Assembly: GCA_014905825.1 (NCBI GenBank)
Contig: JACGCN010000075.1
Coordinates: forward strand, 1 to 64,000
Origin: Lyophyllum atratum
Taxonomy: Eukaryota; Basidiomycota; Agaricomycetes; Agaricales; Lyophyllaceae
Length of the DNA: 64,000 nucleotides
Direction: 5' to 3'
Shown here: in pieces, positions 11,101 to 22,269 of the stretch
Layout: each line of letters begins with the position of its first letter
Numbering within the stretch: position 1 is the first letter of the stretch
Translations under genes and position numbers: made by a program
The notes under the pieces: model-generated
Told to the model about the DNA's origin: nothing
The model's database searches: none
The model's input: the letters and a program-made list of their open reading frames with translations, nothing else

Positions 11101-13133
11101 GTTAACATCTCGCTGCAGGTCCTTGAACTGCACGGCGTGCCGAGCTTGACTTTGAACGGGAAGATGTCCGTCGAACAACGAAACAAGCACGTCAGAGACT
11201 TCTACAATGACGCCCACCCAGCTCGTGTGCTCATTTTCTCGAGCGTCGGTTCGGCGGGCCTGAATCTCGCGATTGCAGACGTCGTTATATTCTTTGTAAG
11301 TAATTTGTATCACCCCAGGACTTCCTCTCATCAAAAACGCCAGGATCAACCGTGGTCCGCTCAAGACATACAGCAGACCAGGGGCCGGGCCCATCGACAA
11401 CCACAGAAGAAAACAGTCAAGGTCATTCACCTGCTGGCAAGTGACTCGGCGGATTTACTGATGAGTAATGTCGCGCAAGGAAAGCGCGACATGTTCCACG
11501 CGTTCGTGAACAAGAAATTGGCGAAAGGTATGTGCCTACATTACTTCGCGTTTTCTTGAAGTCAACACTAATGCACATATAGAGTTGGCGGGCACCCTTC
11601 AGGGTTTCATTCCCGACATCCATGACAATGATAGCGCGACCGCCGGAACAGAGGAGACTACGACTAGCAAAAAAGAGAAGAAGGAGAAGAAGGAGAAGGC
11701 GAAGAAGGAGAAGGCCGGGAAGAAAGAGAAGGTGAAGGCGGAGAAGAAGGAGAAGGAGAAGGAGAAGGAGAAGGAGAAGGAGAAGGAGAAGGAGAAGGAG
11801 AAGGAGAAGGAGAAGGAGAAGGAGAAGGAGAAGGAGAAGGAGAAGGAGAAAAAAGAGAAGAAGGAGAAGACCAAGAGGCAGAAGACCAAGGAGGTGCATA
11901 TTGTCGTCGACGATGACGTGCCTCCTGCGACGGCAAGTGGTTTAAACTCCTCCGTGCCACCATCCGAGGCGGATACCTCCATGCCACCATCCGAGGCCGA
12001 AACACACATGCCACTTTCTGACGACTTCTCGATGGCTTCGTCTGACAGGGATGTATCCACCGACGATCCTTTGTCTCAACCAGGTAAGTTCGTCGTGGGT
12101 TACCTCCTCTTCAGGTGCTAATACTTGTATAGAATTCGATCCCATTTGGGACACCGACATCCCAGAGCCAACCCGAGGCAAACGCCGTAGCAGGAAAATG
12201 CTTAATAGTGACGACGACAACGACATGCCTGCAGCCAGCGGGCCTGGAGGTAAGTCCAGGTTCTACTTGATTTGAGCCTCACTGACGAATTATTTGCAGT
12301 CTCACAACACATATCCTCCCTCGTTATGTACCCGAGCTCCCCTGAAAGCACAGGCACTACCAGCCCTCCTCCAAAACGACCAAGACATGGAACCATCGGT
12401 GCTGAGGCGCGTTCCGCGATCTTGGCTGTGTCAGCCCCTTCAGAACAGCCTTCTGGCGGTGCGTCATACGTCCTTAGCGTATAAATGGTATTCTGACTAT
12501 AGTACAGACGTTCTGGACGCCCATGCGAACAAGTCGGTCGACCAGACGATCGACACCGCGAAGACGGCAGCTGGTAAGTATATGTACACTTGTGGTAATC
12601 GCATGCATAGCTAACTGTACGTTGGTTAGCCGCTGCTAGCTCCCTGATCAGCGGTATGCGCGAGGACGGAGTATCGCCACCGGAAGCAATGCCCTCTACG
12701 TCCCCACGACGTCAATTCCTCGTCGCCCCATCTGACCGATGTAAGTAACAGGTCACAATCATTCATTAGTCGTCTACTGACATCACACCACTAGCTGTAA
12801 CTGCTGGACCCTCACGCGCCTCGTCGTCGACGAAACCCAATCCCCGTCTTTGGAGCAGAAATCAGCGCCCATCAGGTGAACAAGGTCTGTCAATACAATC
12901 CTATATATCGATGATTTCCTGACGAGTAGCCAGCGGCAGCGAGTTCATCGAGCACCCCTCACGCGCCAGTGACAAATCCATTTGCCCGTCCTCCCCCGAG
13001 ATCTGAACTACCCAGCCGTGAACCAGGATCGTTGGATGATGTTTCGGCCCCACCCAAAGCTGCTCTGAAAGCTAAGACCCGCCCGCGACCCGGAATGAAG
13101 CCATCCCGTTGGTCGTCAAGCACGCCGTCATAG
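8196..13133 (+). CDS. Gene B: SNF2-family DNA-dependent ATPase (unit 1, intact)
   Basis: About 17 exons join in frame from ATG 8196 to TAG 13131-13133 (about 1370 aa). Helicase motifs appear in order: I, DEVGLGKTAQTL (~residue 417, exon at 9545); Ia, LIVCPGTLVPQW; II, DEAHRMRN (~577, 10134); III, MTATPLHTSSRDL; IV, RIIIYSEFSS; V, SSVGSAGLNLAIADVVIFF; VI, QQTRGRAHRQPQ (~912). Together they identify a complete SNF2 motor, which uses ATP to translocate on or remodel DNA-protein complexes in the nucleus. The ~400 residues before the motor are unassigned. After it come a Lys-Glu repeat (11750-11850, about 17 KE pairs) and a Ser/Pro-rich tail with basic patches, probably disordered. Introns are 45-65 nt. 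The substrate is unknown. Similar stand-alone SNF2 proteins occur in agaric genomes, but I cannot name an orthologue. Confidence 0.9.
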
Positions 13134-13321
13134 GTACTCTTCTATACTCGACCACTCCGTATATACACATGTACTATGTCCCTCTCCATGCACTATGACC
13201 CCTCCCGTATGCACTTCGTCACGTCTGTCTATGCCGTTTCCAATCCTCACCTATGCAGCACCACACTTTTAATATTACTGTACCGTTTTTCAACATATTG
13301 CCTTTGTCAGTCACGTTGCAG

Positions 13322-13575
13322 GACCAAGTCCGACCAAGGAAGTGTCGTCGGTTCTCCGCAAGATTAACAATTCCGGTTCGACACATTTTACGCTGACAAT
13401 CACGGTATCCCACCGCGATCTCAGTCACGACAATTACCCCTTCATACAGAAATTCTTCCAGGCATGCATGCCGAAGTTTATCAGAAGCACTCAGTTGCGG
13501 GTTTTTGGTGGCAGAACGATGTTCATGGCCGATATCCACAGTCCCTTCACATCTTTCTTAATCCGGATCCTGTAG
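13322..13575 (+). pseudogene. Remnant of an F-box gene's last exon (unit 1)
   Basis: After a splice-acceptor-like TTGCAG, an 84-codon frame runs to TAG at 13575. Its end (PFIQKFFQACMPKFI then LRVFGG and a final SFLIRIL) aligns with the end of gene F (SYIRGYFEEHMPTFI, LKVFGCG, SFVRII). The position after an acceptor also matches gene F's exon layout. No F-box or upstream exons are present, so it is probably a relic of an older copy of gene F or a relative. Confidence 0.6.
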
Positions 13576-13739
13576 ATACATACATACACTTGTCCGCCAT
13601 TCCGAAACAGAGAGCCGCACTCACAATACAGCGGGCTAATAAATTTCATTCAAATATATTCTACAAGCGCTCGTGAACGGCTACGATTCTGCTGCGACGG
13701 TCATTGTCACCCTACAAGATGGAATAATTCACCTGTTCG

Positions 13740-14447
13740 TCTACGACAACAGCGATGGGAGACAACTGCAACAGAATGAGCCTTGAATTGCAGTTGGACC
13801 ACCCCCAGGTAGGCGGTCGATGACGGGTCGGGCAGCGAACTCATCGTCGACGACGAAGAGAGATCAGTGCGGCTGCGATATCATAGAAGTACTTACGAGA
13901 TGGATTAACAACTTTGATTTCTAAATAAATGAGGTGCGTACGGCGCAGAGAATCCGTCCAGGGAACGAGGTCGCGTACGATCCGATGTCTCGAAGGGTAG
14001 TCGTGCAGGTCCAGGTCCGGGTCCGTCGCGACTAGAGGTGGGCGTGCTTGCGAATCCTCAATAAGCACTTCACCTGTTCGTCTACGACGATGGGGAGAGA
14101 GGGGATACAACTGCAACAAAATCCTCTGATTGCAAGTTACCCATCCCCAGGTAGGCGGTCAACGACGGATGGAGCAGCGAACTTGACGTCGACGACGAAG
14201 AGTAACGACGACGGCGAGAGGGGAGGCAGCTGCAATAGAGTCCTCTGATTGCAAGTTACCCACCCCCAGGTAGGCGGTAGACGACGGGTGCAGCAGCGAA
14301 GTTATTGTCGACGACGAAGAGTGACGACGACGGCGAGGGGGGAGGCAACTGCAATAGAGTCCTCTAATTGCAGGTTACCCACCCCCAGGTAGGCGGTCGA
14401 CGACGGGTGGGGCAGCGAAGTTATTGTCGACGACGAAGAGAGATCAG
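13740..14447 (+). repeat. Diverged relative of the inverted-repeat arm with 120-bp tandem copies (unit 1)
   Basis: Segments near 13758-13860, 14101-14220, 14220-14340 and 14340-14447 share CTGCAA-AGA-CCTCT-ATTGCA, CCCCAGGTAGGCGGT and GTCGACGACGAAGAG. The last three form a tandem array of about 120 bp. The 13870-14090 part (ATGAGGTGCGTACGGCGCAG and onward) is a diverged copy of the 6838-7035 arm. Both therefore belong to one repeat family. Sequence at 14459-14570 continues the likeness to the arm (GGGACTTGTGAGA, GTGCACGAGGAG). Confidence 0.75.
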
Positions 14448-15343
14448 ACCTGAGATCAGTGGGACTTGTGAGATTATGGATAAGATTGTGCACGAGGAGC
14501 GCACGTGTCGTCCGTTCCCTAATGACAAGTTCCCATTCCCACGGCTTGACACGTGCGATTTTTCAAGTCCATCCACCCACCTTATCTCTACAACCTACGA
14601 CGCGTTCGTCAACGACGTTTCGCGTGTTACATCATCCATCGGCCCTTCCCCACCCATCGGTCTTTCCCTCCCTAACCCTCCGGCCTCTCACCACCACGCA
14701 ATTAGCTAACCTTAGACCCCCACCACACGGTTCCGCGGACTCTCTATAGAGGATTCTTAGAGAGCGAGCGCCCGTTTTTTTTTAGGACCTCGACACTGCA
14801 GACTTCCTTTCGAGGACTCGAAGGAAGCGAGCAGTTGTCTCTTCAAGACAAACCTCAGGACTCGTTTCGAACTGCACCGGCGCGTGCTACCTCTCGGACT
14901 CTTGTTTTTTCAGGCCCCAGGACTTTTATTAATCCGTCGATCCACTCGGTGAGTCAAGCTACTGCATGTATAATCGTATTTCCATGGCTAATCTACGACA
15001 CTGTGCTTCAGCAGACTCGTGCCGTCGCACTGACGTCCCTCGGTGAAAGTTAATCATACACTCTGTCTTTCGGTGAGTAATCCTGGTATTCAATCGTGTG
15101 GGAGTCCCTGCTAACGTACACTACAGGTCCTCCTCGATCTGCCCGTTTGTCTACCCCGACAATCCTCGCGACTCTATCGGTGAGCACTCCCATCCCAAAT
15201 TACGGACGTTCCCCGCAGACTAACGTTCAACTAGCATACCAGCGTACCTGTTCCTCCATCCTCGGCCTCTCGTCGTCGACGACAAAAAGACATCATCGTC
15301 CCACCTACTCGACTCCTTCACCCTCGTAACCCCGTAACCCAAC
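14448..15343 (+). promoter_or_regulatory. Leader and promoter region of gene D (unit 1)
   Basis: No protein-coding exon is evident. A stem-loop (14803-14827: CTTCCTTTCGAG against CTCGAAGGAAG) follows a T9 run. Downstream there are three plausible small introns with GTGAGT or GTGAGC donors (about 14951, 15074, 15180) and CAG or CTAG acceptors (about 15012, 15126, 15235) before the ATG at 15344. A TCGTCGTCGACGACAAAA motif lies at about 15277. The gene may therefore have a multiply spliced 5' leader. Counterparts are at 38089-38984 and 61773-62669. Confidence 0.4.
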
Positions 15344-18300
15344 ATGTCCCTACCCTCGTCGATGGTTCCTGTGGCAGATGTGCCTTTTGCCGAGTCCGAG
15401 TGGAGGATCAAAATCGTCCGGAAGGAACCCCTCCGCTTCTTTTGGGAGCCGAATGCCTACGGTCTCTGGTGCTCGCCGAACGCAACTCGGTTTTCGAAAC
15501 CTCTGTCCAGCCCGAGAGACGATTTCCAACGCGCATCCTTGTGGGTTTTCTTCCGCCGCCCTCGTAGAATACGCTGGCTAGAAACCAAGTATCCTTTCCT
15601 CGCATTCTGGCCTATGCAGTGGCTGTGGACGGGCATCTTCCAGAGTCTCAATGTCGTTCCCGGTCTACTCCAGGTCGTCTCCTACCGAAATGGACCAGGT
15701 TACCACATGCACCCAGTGCAAATCAAGGAATGGCAGACGCTCGAAGACTCCCTCATCCGTCTGGGCCGTTTTCTTCTCGAACGACATTACCAACCCCAAT
15801 ACGACTTCCAAGTACTGCAACCCGCCGTCATTCCGCGAGAATGTGGATACGACCACATACATCCGACCACCAACGATGTCATCCGAGCTGCAGTGGAGGC
15901 GAGCAAGGCTTTCGTCGCCCTCTCCACTTATGTTACCTTCGCTATCGCCCTCGACATGGCGAAATTCCCACATGAAGAAGGGCAGACGCCCTCCTGGATT
16001 GTATTCGCCGAAACCCAGGGTGTTAATGCGACATTTGTGGATGAAGTCAGCAAGTCTTTCATTTGCGACTTCAAGCCAGGTTTTCGTCCAGGTGCATACG
16101 TCCTCGTCCGAAGGTGCCCCGTTCAATTCTATCCCGCATTCAGCGTGGCCAACGCCCCCCTCTTCATCTGCTGGGGAGAGGAAACCCCGAAATCGATGGT
16201 CGAGCATGATCCCATCTGGCGATACTACCCGTGCGCAGCTGAGGTCGAAGCGGCCCAGGAGGAGTTCGAACGTTTCCGATCGTATGACAACCCCTCGCGT
16301 GTGGTTGTGAACAGCAGCTGGGGTAACATGACTGCCTACCATGGCGGCAGCAACGAACAATCCCAACCTTCACCTCACCGCAACGAACAATCCCAACCTT
16401 CACCTCACCGCTATCTGATAGACGCCCCCGATTGGCCCGACTGCCCTACGCCAGTGTACACAGGCCCGGCGGTCGCCGAAGAGGATTCACCGCAATCCCC
16501 TCCACCACAAATGGAGGAGGATGACTGGGAAGATGTACCGACGAATGAGGCGGCACTCAGCTCGGAGGAACGCGACCCGAAGAAATTCTTGGCTCGCCTT
16601 GCTAAAGAGAGGGAGGAGGCGATGGCGCAGGAGACAGATGAAGAAAAGACCTGGCGAACGCAAGGAGAGTTCGATGCGGAGTGCAATCAGTACGACAACG
16701 CCATGTTCGCACCCACCGTCGGAGAGACCATATACGTGTGGCTTCAGGAAGGAAGGAACACATTTTCGAGGCGCGTCGTGCCCAAGGGCGAATGGGAGAA
16801 TGTCTGGACCGACTGTGCCCCCGAAGAGCGCCACTTCTCGTATCATTACGACGAATGGAACTTGATCAAATACGGCGGTTTCTTCGTTACTCAGGAGCGC
16901 GACGTCCCCAAAGACCCCGCCGCCGCCGCCTCTCACGAAGATTATGGCATTCTTCCGCTCGACGACGAGGATGATGGCATTCTTCCGCTCGACGACGAGG
17001 ATGATGGCATTCTTCCGCTCGACGACGAGGATGATGGCGTTCTTCCGCTCGACGACGACGATGAGGACTGGGGCGAGAGCGATGAGGACGACAGGCACCG
17101 TAAGAAACGAAAAAGAAAGGGGGGCAAAGGAGCTTCACAATCGCGCAAGCGTACCGTCCCCGCCGTTCCCCAGTTTAGGAAAGCACCGGCTGTCCAGGAA
17201 TTCAGGACTGCTCTTGAGTTCCCCAACCTCGAGAAAATCCTGTATGACAAGTACAGGTTCGTTTTACCACCTGCCCTCGATCCAACAACGGCTGTGACGC
17301 TGCGCCGTCAGGAGTCTGCACCTTCGCGACCTGAACAGGCTTTGAGGAAGCTGGGCTTACACGCGGCGGAACGCACTCCTGGACAGACTGAATGTCTCGT
17401 CGCTTTCCATGACTTCTTCTGCCGCGACGAGCAACTCCCGCTCTCCTCACCTTTGTGGGATCTCGCACCGAGCAACTTGAAAGGCATTGTCGAGCATGGA
17501 TACCTCCATTACCGTCGTATCGACGCTACGCACCATGTCATCGGTATCCGCAGCGAGCCCCTCGTCGAGCAGTGGTACGTTCTCGTTATCGAGGATCCCC
17601 GGGCGGTAGTTGAGGTATTTTGCCGGAGGATCGATGGAGTGGCCAATATTACGCGCCACCTCCTCACTCATGGCATTCGATTCGCAACCGGCAAACCTGT
17701 ACGGAACCCTCGTCTTGCCACATCCATGCCCTCACAACACAGCCTTGGCCATCGCAACGCCGGCTATGTATTCACGCAGTCCGACTATACGAACTACCTG
17801 GATATACGACGCCAACTACTCACGGGCCCCGTTCTAAGGGCAGCGATGATGAAAGGGGGAATCGCATGGAGGCTCGCGTTCGATTTCTGCAGGTACAACG
17901 TCATCACTAAAGGCCCAACCTCGACCGCATCCACTCTCGGCAGACGAGTTGGCGAGCTCGATGGCCGTGTTCTGGTTGACGACGATCTTGACGAGGGGGC
18001 GGCTTCGATTCTCTGTGGAGTTTACAAGGTGTATACTAGTAAGTGCCGTGCTTCCTTCACGATTAAAAGACGAGGCTTATGATTTCCCAGAATTCGGGAA
18101 TCAAGCGGAGGACAAGTCTTGGTTCCCCCCTTCGAACATCTGGGACTCGTCGGGCAAAAATCTCGGTTACTGGACGAATGACAACGAAGCCTGGTATCAG
18201 TCGCGCCTTGCCAACATCGAACAAGGGGATGGACCGAAGAATGTGACACAGTGGCGAAAGGCTTTGAGGGACGCTCGCATACGAGACGTTGCCAGGATCA

Positions 18301-18365
18301 AGATCAACATCAGCGGCCTCTGTGACCGATTCCTCCAAGGTGATACGTCGTACTGGAAGGAGTAG
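15344..18365 (+). CDS. Gene D: ~990-aa protein of unknown function (unit 1)
   Basis: One long exon (15344-18037) is joined to a final exon (about 18092-18365) by an intron with a GTAAGT donor and CCCAG acceptor, in frame (KVYT/KFGNQAED). The N-terminal third is rich in Trp/Phe (PFLAFWPMQWLW, near residue 88), a pattern I associate with unassigned proteins of agarics. The middle is Pro/Gln/Glu-rich and acidic. Four near-identical 10-residue units (GILPLDDEDD) lie at about residues 535-575. A strongly basic Arg/Lys patch (about 585-605) is a likely nuclear signal. The C-terminal part looks folded. No catalytic motif is recognised. Nuclear location is inferred from the basic patch and from sharing a unit with SNF2 and dioxygenase genes. 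Confidence 0.8.
16946..17062 (+). repeat. 30-bp coding repeat in gene D
   Basis: Four copies start at 16946, 16976, 17006 and 17036, each encoding GI/VLPLDDEDD. The unit 2 counterpart (about 40590-40710) has indels that break the phase. Confidence 0.8.
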
Positions 18366-18414
18366 TTTAGATATACCGTCGTCGTCGTGTTTTGAGTTTT
18401 CTTGCAGTTGACCA

Positions 18415-18809
18415 TTCGCCGCCCCGCTCATATGTACATACGCGGACATTGCCCCATACCTCCTCCCCCCTTCCGTACTCTCAAAATAATACTGTACCTA
18501 CACGAGAAAAAATGCTGTTCCCTTCCGCGAACGTCGACGACGAGGAAGACGCACTGGGCCGTTAGGTATAGCAATGGGGTGAGAGTTCATCACTAATCCT
18601 CGTCCCGGCCAACCCAGATCTCGTATCCGGGACTTGTTTAAAAGCTCGTCCACGACGAGTAGCGCAAATTACAAGGTGAATGATATCTTGATTGATCTAT
18701 TCATAACTTACAAGACTTCAAAGCCGAAACACGCAGCTCCCATCACCCGTCTCGCCTTCTACTCTCCCTTCACCTACTTTCACTTGCAGTAAGCCCGGTC
18801 CTTGCGCGT
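18415..18809 (+). repeat. 0.4-kb module after gene D (unit 1)
   Basis: This segment recurs, with scattered differences, at 24119-24540 after gene F. Shared landmarks are CTCATATGTACATACGCGGAC, AACGTCGACGACGAG, AACCCAGATCTCGTATCCGG and AAACACGCAGCTCCCATCAC, ending TTGCAGTAAGCCCGG. It sits immediately 3' of a gene and is followed by a palindrome array in both places. It could be a duplicated terminator or a regulatory module. Confidence 0.8.
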
Positions 18810-18844
18810 AATTATATACCTAATGGTATTATCAGGAAATTCAT

Positions 18845-19092
18845 TCGTTCTCGTCCATGACGAATGGTGGGAAGACTCAATACAGCTGGTCATGGACGAA
18901 GTTTCGTCCACGACGAATAAAGCACGGACTTACTGCAGTGAGATCTTGAGTGATGGCCGGCTTGGAAATTCTACTGACAGCTCGTCCGCGACGAACTACG
19001 TACGGGCTTACTACAGTGCGACGTCTATGACCAACGTAGCACTACGGCGGTCTTGGAAGACAGGGAAGTTCGATTTCGTCAGTGACGAATAA
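18845..19092 (+). repeat. Internal palindrome array 1 (unit 1)
   Basis: Several variants of the TTCGTCNNNGACGAA motif lie in about 250 bp: CTCGTCCATGACGAA (~18849), TTCGTCCACGACGAA (~18903), CTCGTCCGCGACGAA (~18981) and TTCGTCAGTGACGAA (~19075). Another variant, CTCGTCCACGACGAG, lies upstream at about 18647. Arms are conserved and the three centre bases vary. Confidence 0.75.
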
Positions 19093-19256
19093 TGTACAGA
19101 CTGACACCAGCGAGACGTCTCAGATGAATCTCGCTGGGCTACTTTAGTGGACCCCTGGCGCCGAGGAATTCTACACACGGCGATTGTTCTCATATTAAGT
19201 GTTGTACTTATAAAATTAATAGCACCTAATAATGAAGAAACTCCGGCTAGGTGTAG

Positions 19257-19418
19257 ACACGGCGACGCAGCGCGCTCCAAGCAGGGAACGTCAACGTCAA
19301 GAGTGCAACGGCATGGAAGGACAACCTCAAACGCTCCGTCAAGGCCGTGCAAGCCGTCCTTGCGGGCTGCGAGGCTTTGGCGGCCAACTTCGTCAAATAC
19401 AGCTCGGGAAAGCCTCAG
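19257..19418 (+). other. Possible orphan exon (unit 1)
   Basis: A 54-codon open stretch ends exactly at a splice-donor-like CAG/GTGAGT (19418/19419). It encodes an amphipathic Ala/Lys/Val-rich segment (AWKDNLKRSVKAVQAVLAGC) with coding-like composition. No partner exon in frame was found, either upstream or between it and gene E. It may be a leftover exon or part of a spliced 5' leader of gene E. No family is recognised. Confidence 0.3.
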
Positions 19419-19877
19419 GTGAGTGAACGGCGGCGTATTTTGTTTTCAGTTCCGGTGTTAACGTATTGCTGTCAGGTGTTGCTGTCGCCTCCCTATCGTA
19501 TATCTTGCCGCACGATACATCTTGGACCGCTGTGTTTTGGACTTTAGTTTAGTGGACTTGCGCTCGTTTTGACCCCCCCCCTCCTATTCATATCGCGCTG
19601 TAAACATGTATCTGCATCATACCACCACCACCCCCTGATCATATACCAAAAATTATGTCTTGCATTAGTTGTTTCACATCCTCTTCCTCGCACGCCCCGA
19701 CCTTTTTGCGGTACGAGAAGTCTTATGAAGGCGGATCCTCTGCTTAAAGTACGCACGATACCAAAAGTTCTATGAGAGCGGATGCTTCGTGCTTCATGTC
19801 AGTGCTATTGTCCTTTTTTGCCGACTTTTTATCCGGTGTTTGGAGTTACGTCGCCCCTTTACATAATCCACCACGAA

Positions 19878-22127
19878 ATGGCCTCTCCTCAGTCTAAGCG
19901 CGCTAAACCTGAAATCTCAGTCCTCACAAAGGACGATGTTCACACTGACAAATATCCGTCGCTTTCTAGCCCGCTCACCCCGCTCACCCCGCTCCGTGAA
20001 GACATCGTCGCAGATCATTGGGCTGAATCTGACGACAAATGGCAACGATGTGCAGAAACCGGATACCGGCTTCCTGGAGAGTCCGAGAAGGCGTTGGTAG
20101 GGCCACTGTACCCAGGTGAATGCATCCATCGTTGTATGAATTCATGTATTAACATGCAGAGACAGCGAGACCGGAAGTGAAATTGGGTTCACTCAGCAAA
20201 GCCAAGATGAAGCTCTTGCGGGAAATCTTCAGCGACATCGTCGAGGAGTGGCCCACCTCCAATTCTCTAGAGCACGCAGACAGCCTTGCGTTGTCGCTGG
20301 TGAACCAACATGTCTTTCTCATGGAGTGTGTCCAAATTCGTCTTGGGAGAAGGGCCAACCGTGCGGGGAATGCAAACAGCTCGACCGTGAGTCTCTGCAA
20401 CACAGGTGTTTTGAGAGAATGGACTGAGCCGCGTTACAGACTGCATACGACTTGGTCAAGGTCATAGAGGTGCGTTTCGTTCAGATTGTTATCAAGACTG
20501 CCGGTGAACGATAACGCTTTTTAGGCACCGGAAACTAAGGACGTCAGCTGTCAACAAATCTACTCCCTCTTTCGTGGCTACGTCATTGAAAGAATCAAAC
20601 GATGTGAAGCCGCCTCGGCCAAGAATGACTTCGTGCCCTCACACTTCAAGAAGTGTTGGGATGCATCCAACGATTACCGAGAGATCTTCTCAGGCGCAAG
20701 ACGGAGTGGTCGGAAGTGTCGTCAGGACGCGGTGTGGATTGGTCTTGAGCGGTGAGCATTGACACAAGCCCTCATCTTGCGCGATCGCAGAAGATCTTTC
20801 TTACTCTTATGCAGCCTCGCTGACGATGAAGTCGAGGCGTTCAACAATCGGCACTTTGTCGAGACGCGAGAGCAGGTCGAGAAAGGACTAGAGTCCGGGG
20901 CCTTCGACGAGGACGGGTACATTCTAATCAACGGCTTAATGCACCGGATCTGCGCCCCTCCTGCCGAAGACCAACGAATGCGCTCAATCATATTGTGGAC
21001 GAAGGACGGTCCTGATGATGAGAACCCGACTTGGAACAAAGTTGTAAGCATCTCGTAGCCTTTACATCCTTGCGTTATTTGACCACTTCAATGACAGTTC
21101 GGCGGCGTGGTCTATAACATCCACAAGCTCGACACAACCTTCGGCGACGAGAACCAGCTTGTCATGGATGAGATGACGGGCGTTGAACTCGCTGTCCAGT
21201 ATGTCTTCATTGATCTAACCCATGTGCGCCAGTCTAACAACAACCCCTAGAGCAAATCAAGCGGTTCCACGTGGTCAGAGGATAGCAACGGCCGGGACGA
21301 TGGTGAAGGCCCCGGGTCATCAAGCGGCATTTGGACAGCCGTATCAGGCTACGGTGAGACACGTTCACGTTGATGACCGCTTTCTAATCAGATATACTCT
21401 CAGATCAAACCTATGGAGGTCACCTCCAAGAACCCCAAGCCGGCAACGCTTGAGAAGGTGCAGAAGATCGAGCAGCTGAGGATGAGGATGAAGCATGGCA
21501 CCGCAGGTAGCTATTCCCTCCTCATACGCAGTCCAATGCTGAGTTACTCTTCTCAGTGTTGCGGGGAAAGCACTGGGAATTCCTCAGCGGCTTTTTACCT
21601 CCGTTCGCAGAGGTCCAGCTGGTATGTTTAGTACGTCACTGTAATGCGATTGCTATTATACTTAACCCCGATCTTCTCAGAACGCAGCGAAGCAGGCCAC
21701 AGGGTCAATCAATAGATTGGGTTACCCGAACACGTCAGCGTTCGGGACTTATGCATACTGCGCCAGCAGCCATGTTGACCGTGACGATTCTTGCACGTGC
21801 GGCTGGGTAATGCGGAGGTCGGCCCAGGTGAGTAGTCGGCAATGTAGAAGAACGAGGATTCTAGTGATGCGTTTCTAGATAAAGCGCTCTGAGAGCAACT
21901 TTGTCTGGAGTTCCCATGGCGTGGTCATAGAGATGGCGGAGCGTCTCTTTTGGTTCTGGAATGCTCCCAACGACTCGCACGGAACGACCACCAACAATTT
22001 AGCACTGTCGCACCCAGCAAACTATGGGGCGTACATCAAGTCTGCGCCTGACAGAGCACAATGGACCCGGGTCACCGTTCTCCCGTCCGCAGTTTTAGCA
22101 GCAGATATTCGAAAGGACAACGAGTAA
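19878..22127 (+). CDS. Gene E: probable TET/JBP-like Fe(II)/2-oxoglutarate dioxygenase (unit 1)
   Basis: About ten exons join in frame from ATG 19878 (MASPQSKRAKPE) to TAA 22125-22127, giving a protein of roughly 530 aa. Introns are 45-60 nt with GTGAGT or GTATGT donors. The C-terminal ~130 residues look like a double-stranded beta-helix dioxygenase. An HxD metal motif (SSHVDRDDS, His codon at 21771) is followed by CGWVMRRS, then NFVWSSHGVVIEM, WFWNAP and SHGTT, whose His (21978-21980) fits the distal metal ligand. That order and the HGT ending resemble basidiomycete TET/JBP-family proteins, which oxidise methylated pyrimidines in DNA. The N-terminal ~380 residues are unassigned. Base-modification activity is inferred, and another 2OG-oxygenase subfamily is possible. 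It lies between palindrome-rich spacers in the same unit as an SNF2 ATPase. Confidence 0.65.
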
Positions 22128-22269
22128 CCAACATATATTGAACACGGTATTCGAGAATTCAATCTTATCTCATTCCCATCTAGTTTTGTTTGAGGTCAAC
22201 GTTGTGCAATGAGACCTTTTGTGTGAATAATTGGTGTGGTTGAGTTTTGCTACTTAACCAGGGACTTAG

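Noticed and set aside
11423..11899. Leucine-rich frame resembling a membrane protein, minus strand
   Set aside because: It is the antisense of the GAGAAG repeat in gene B.
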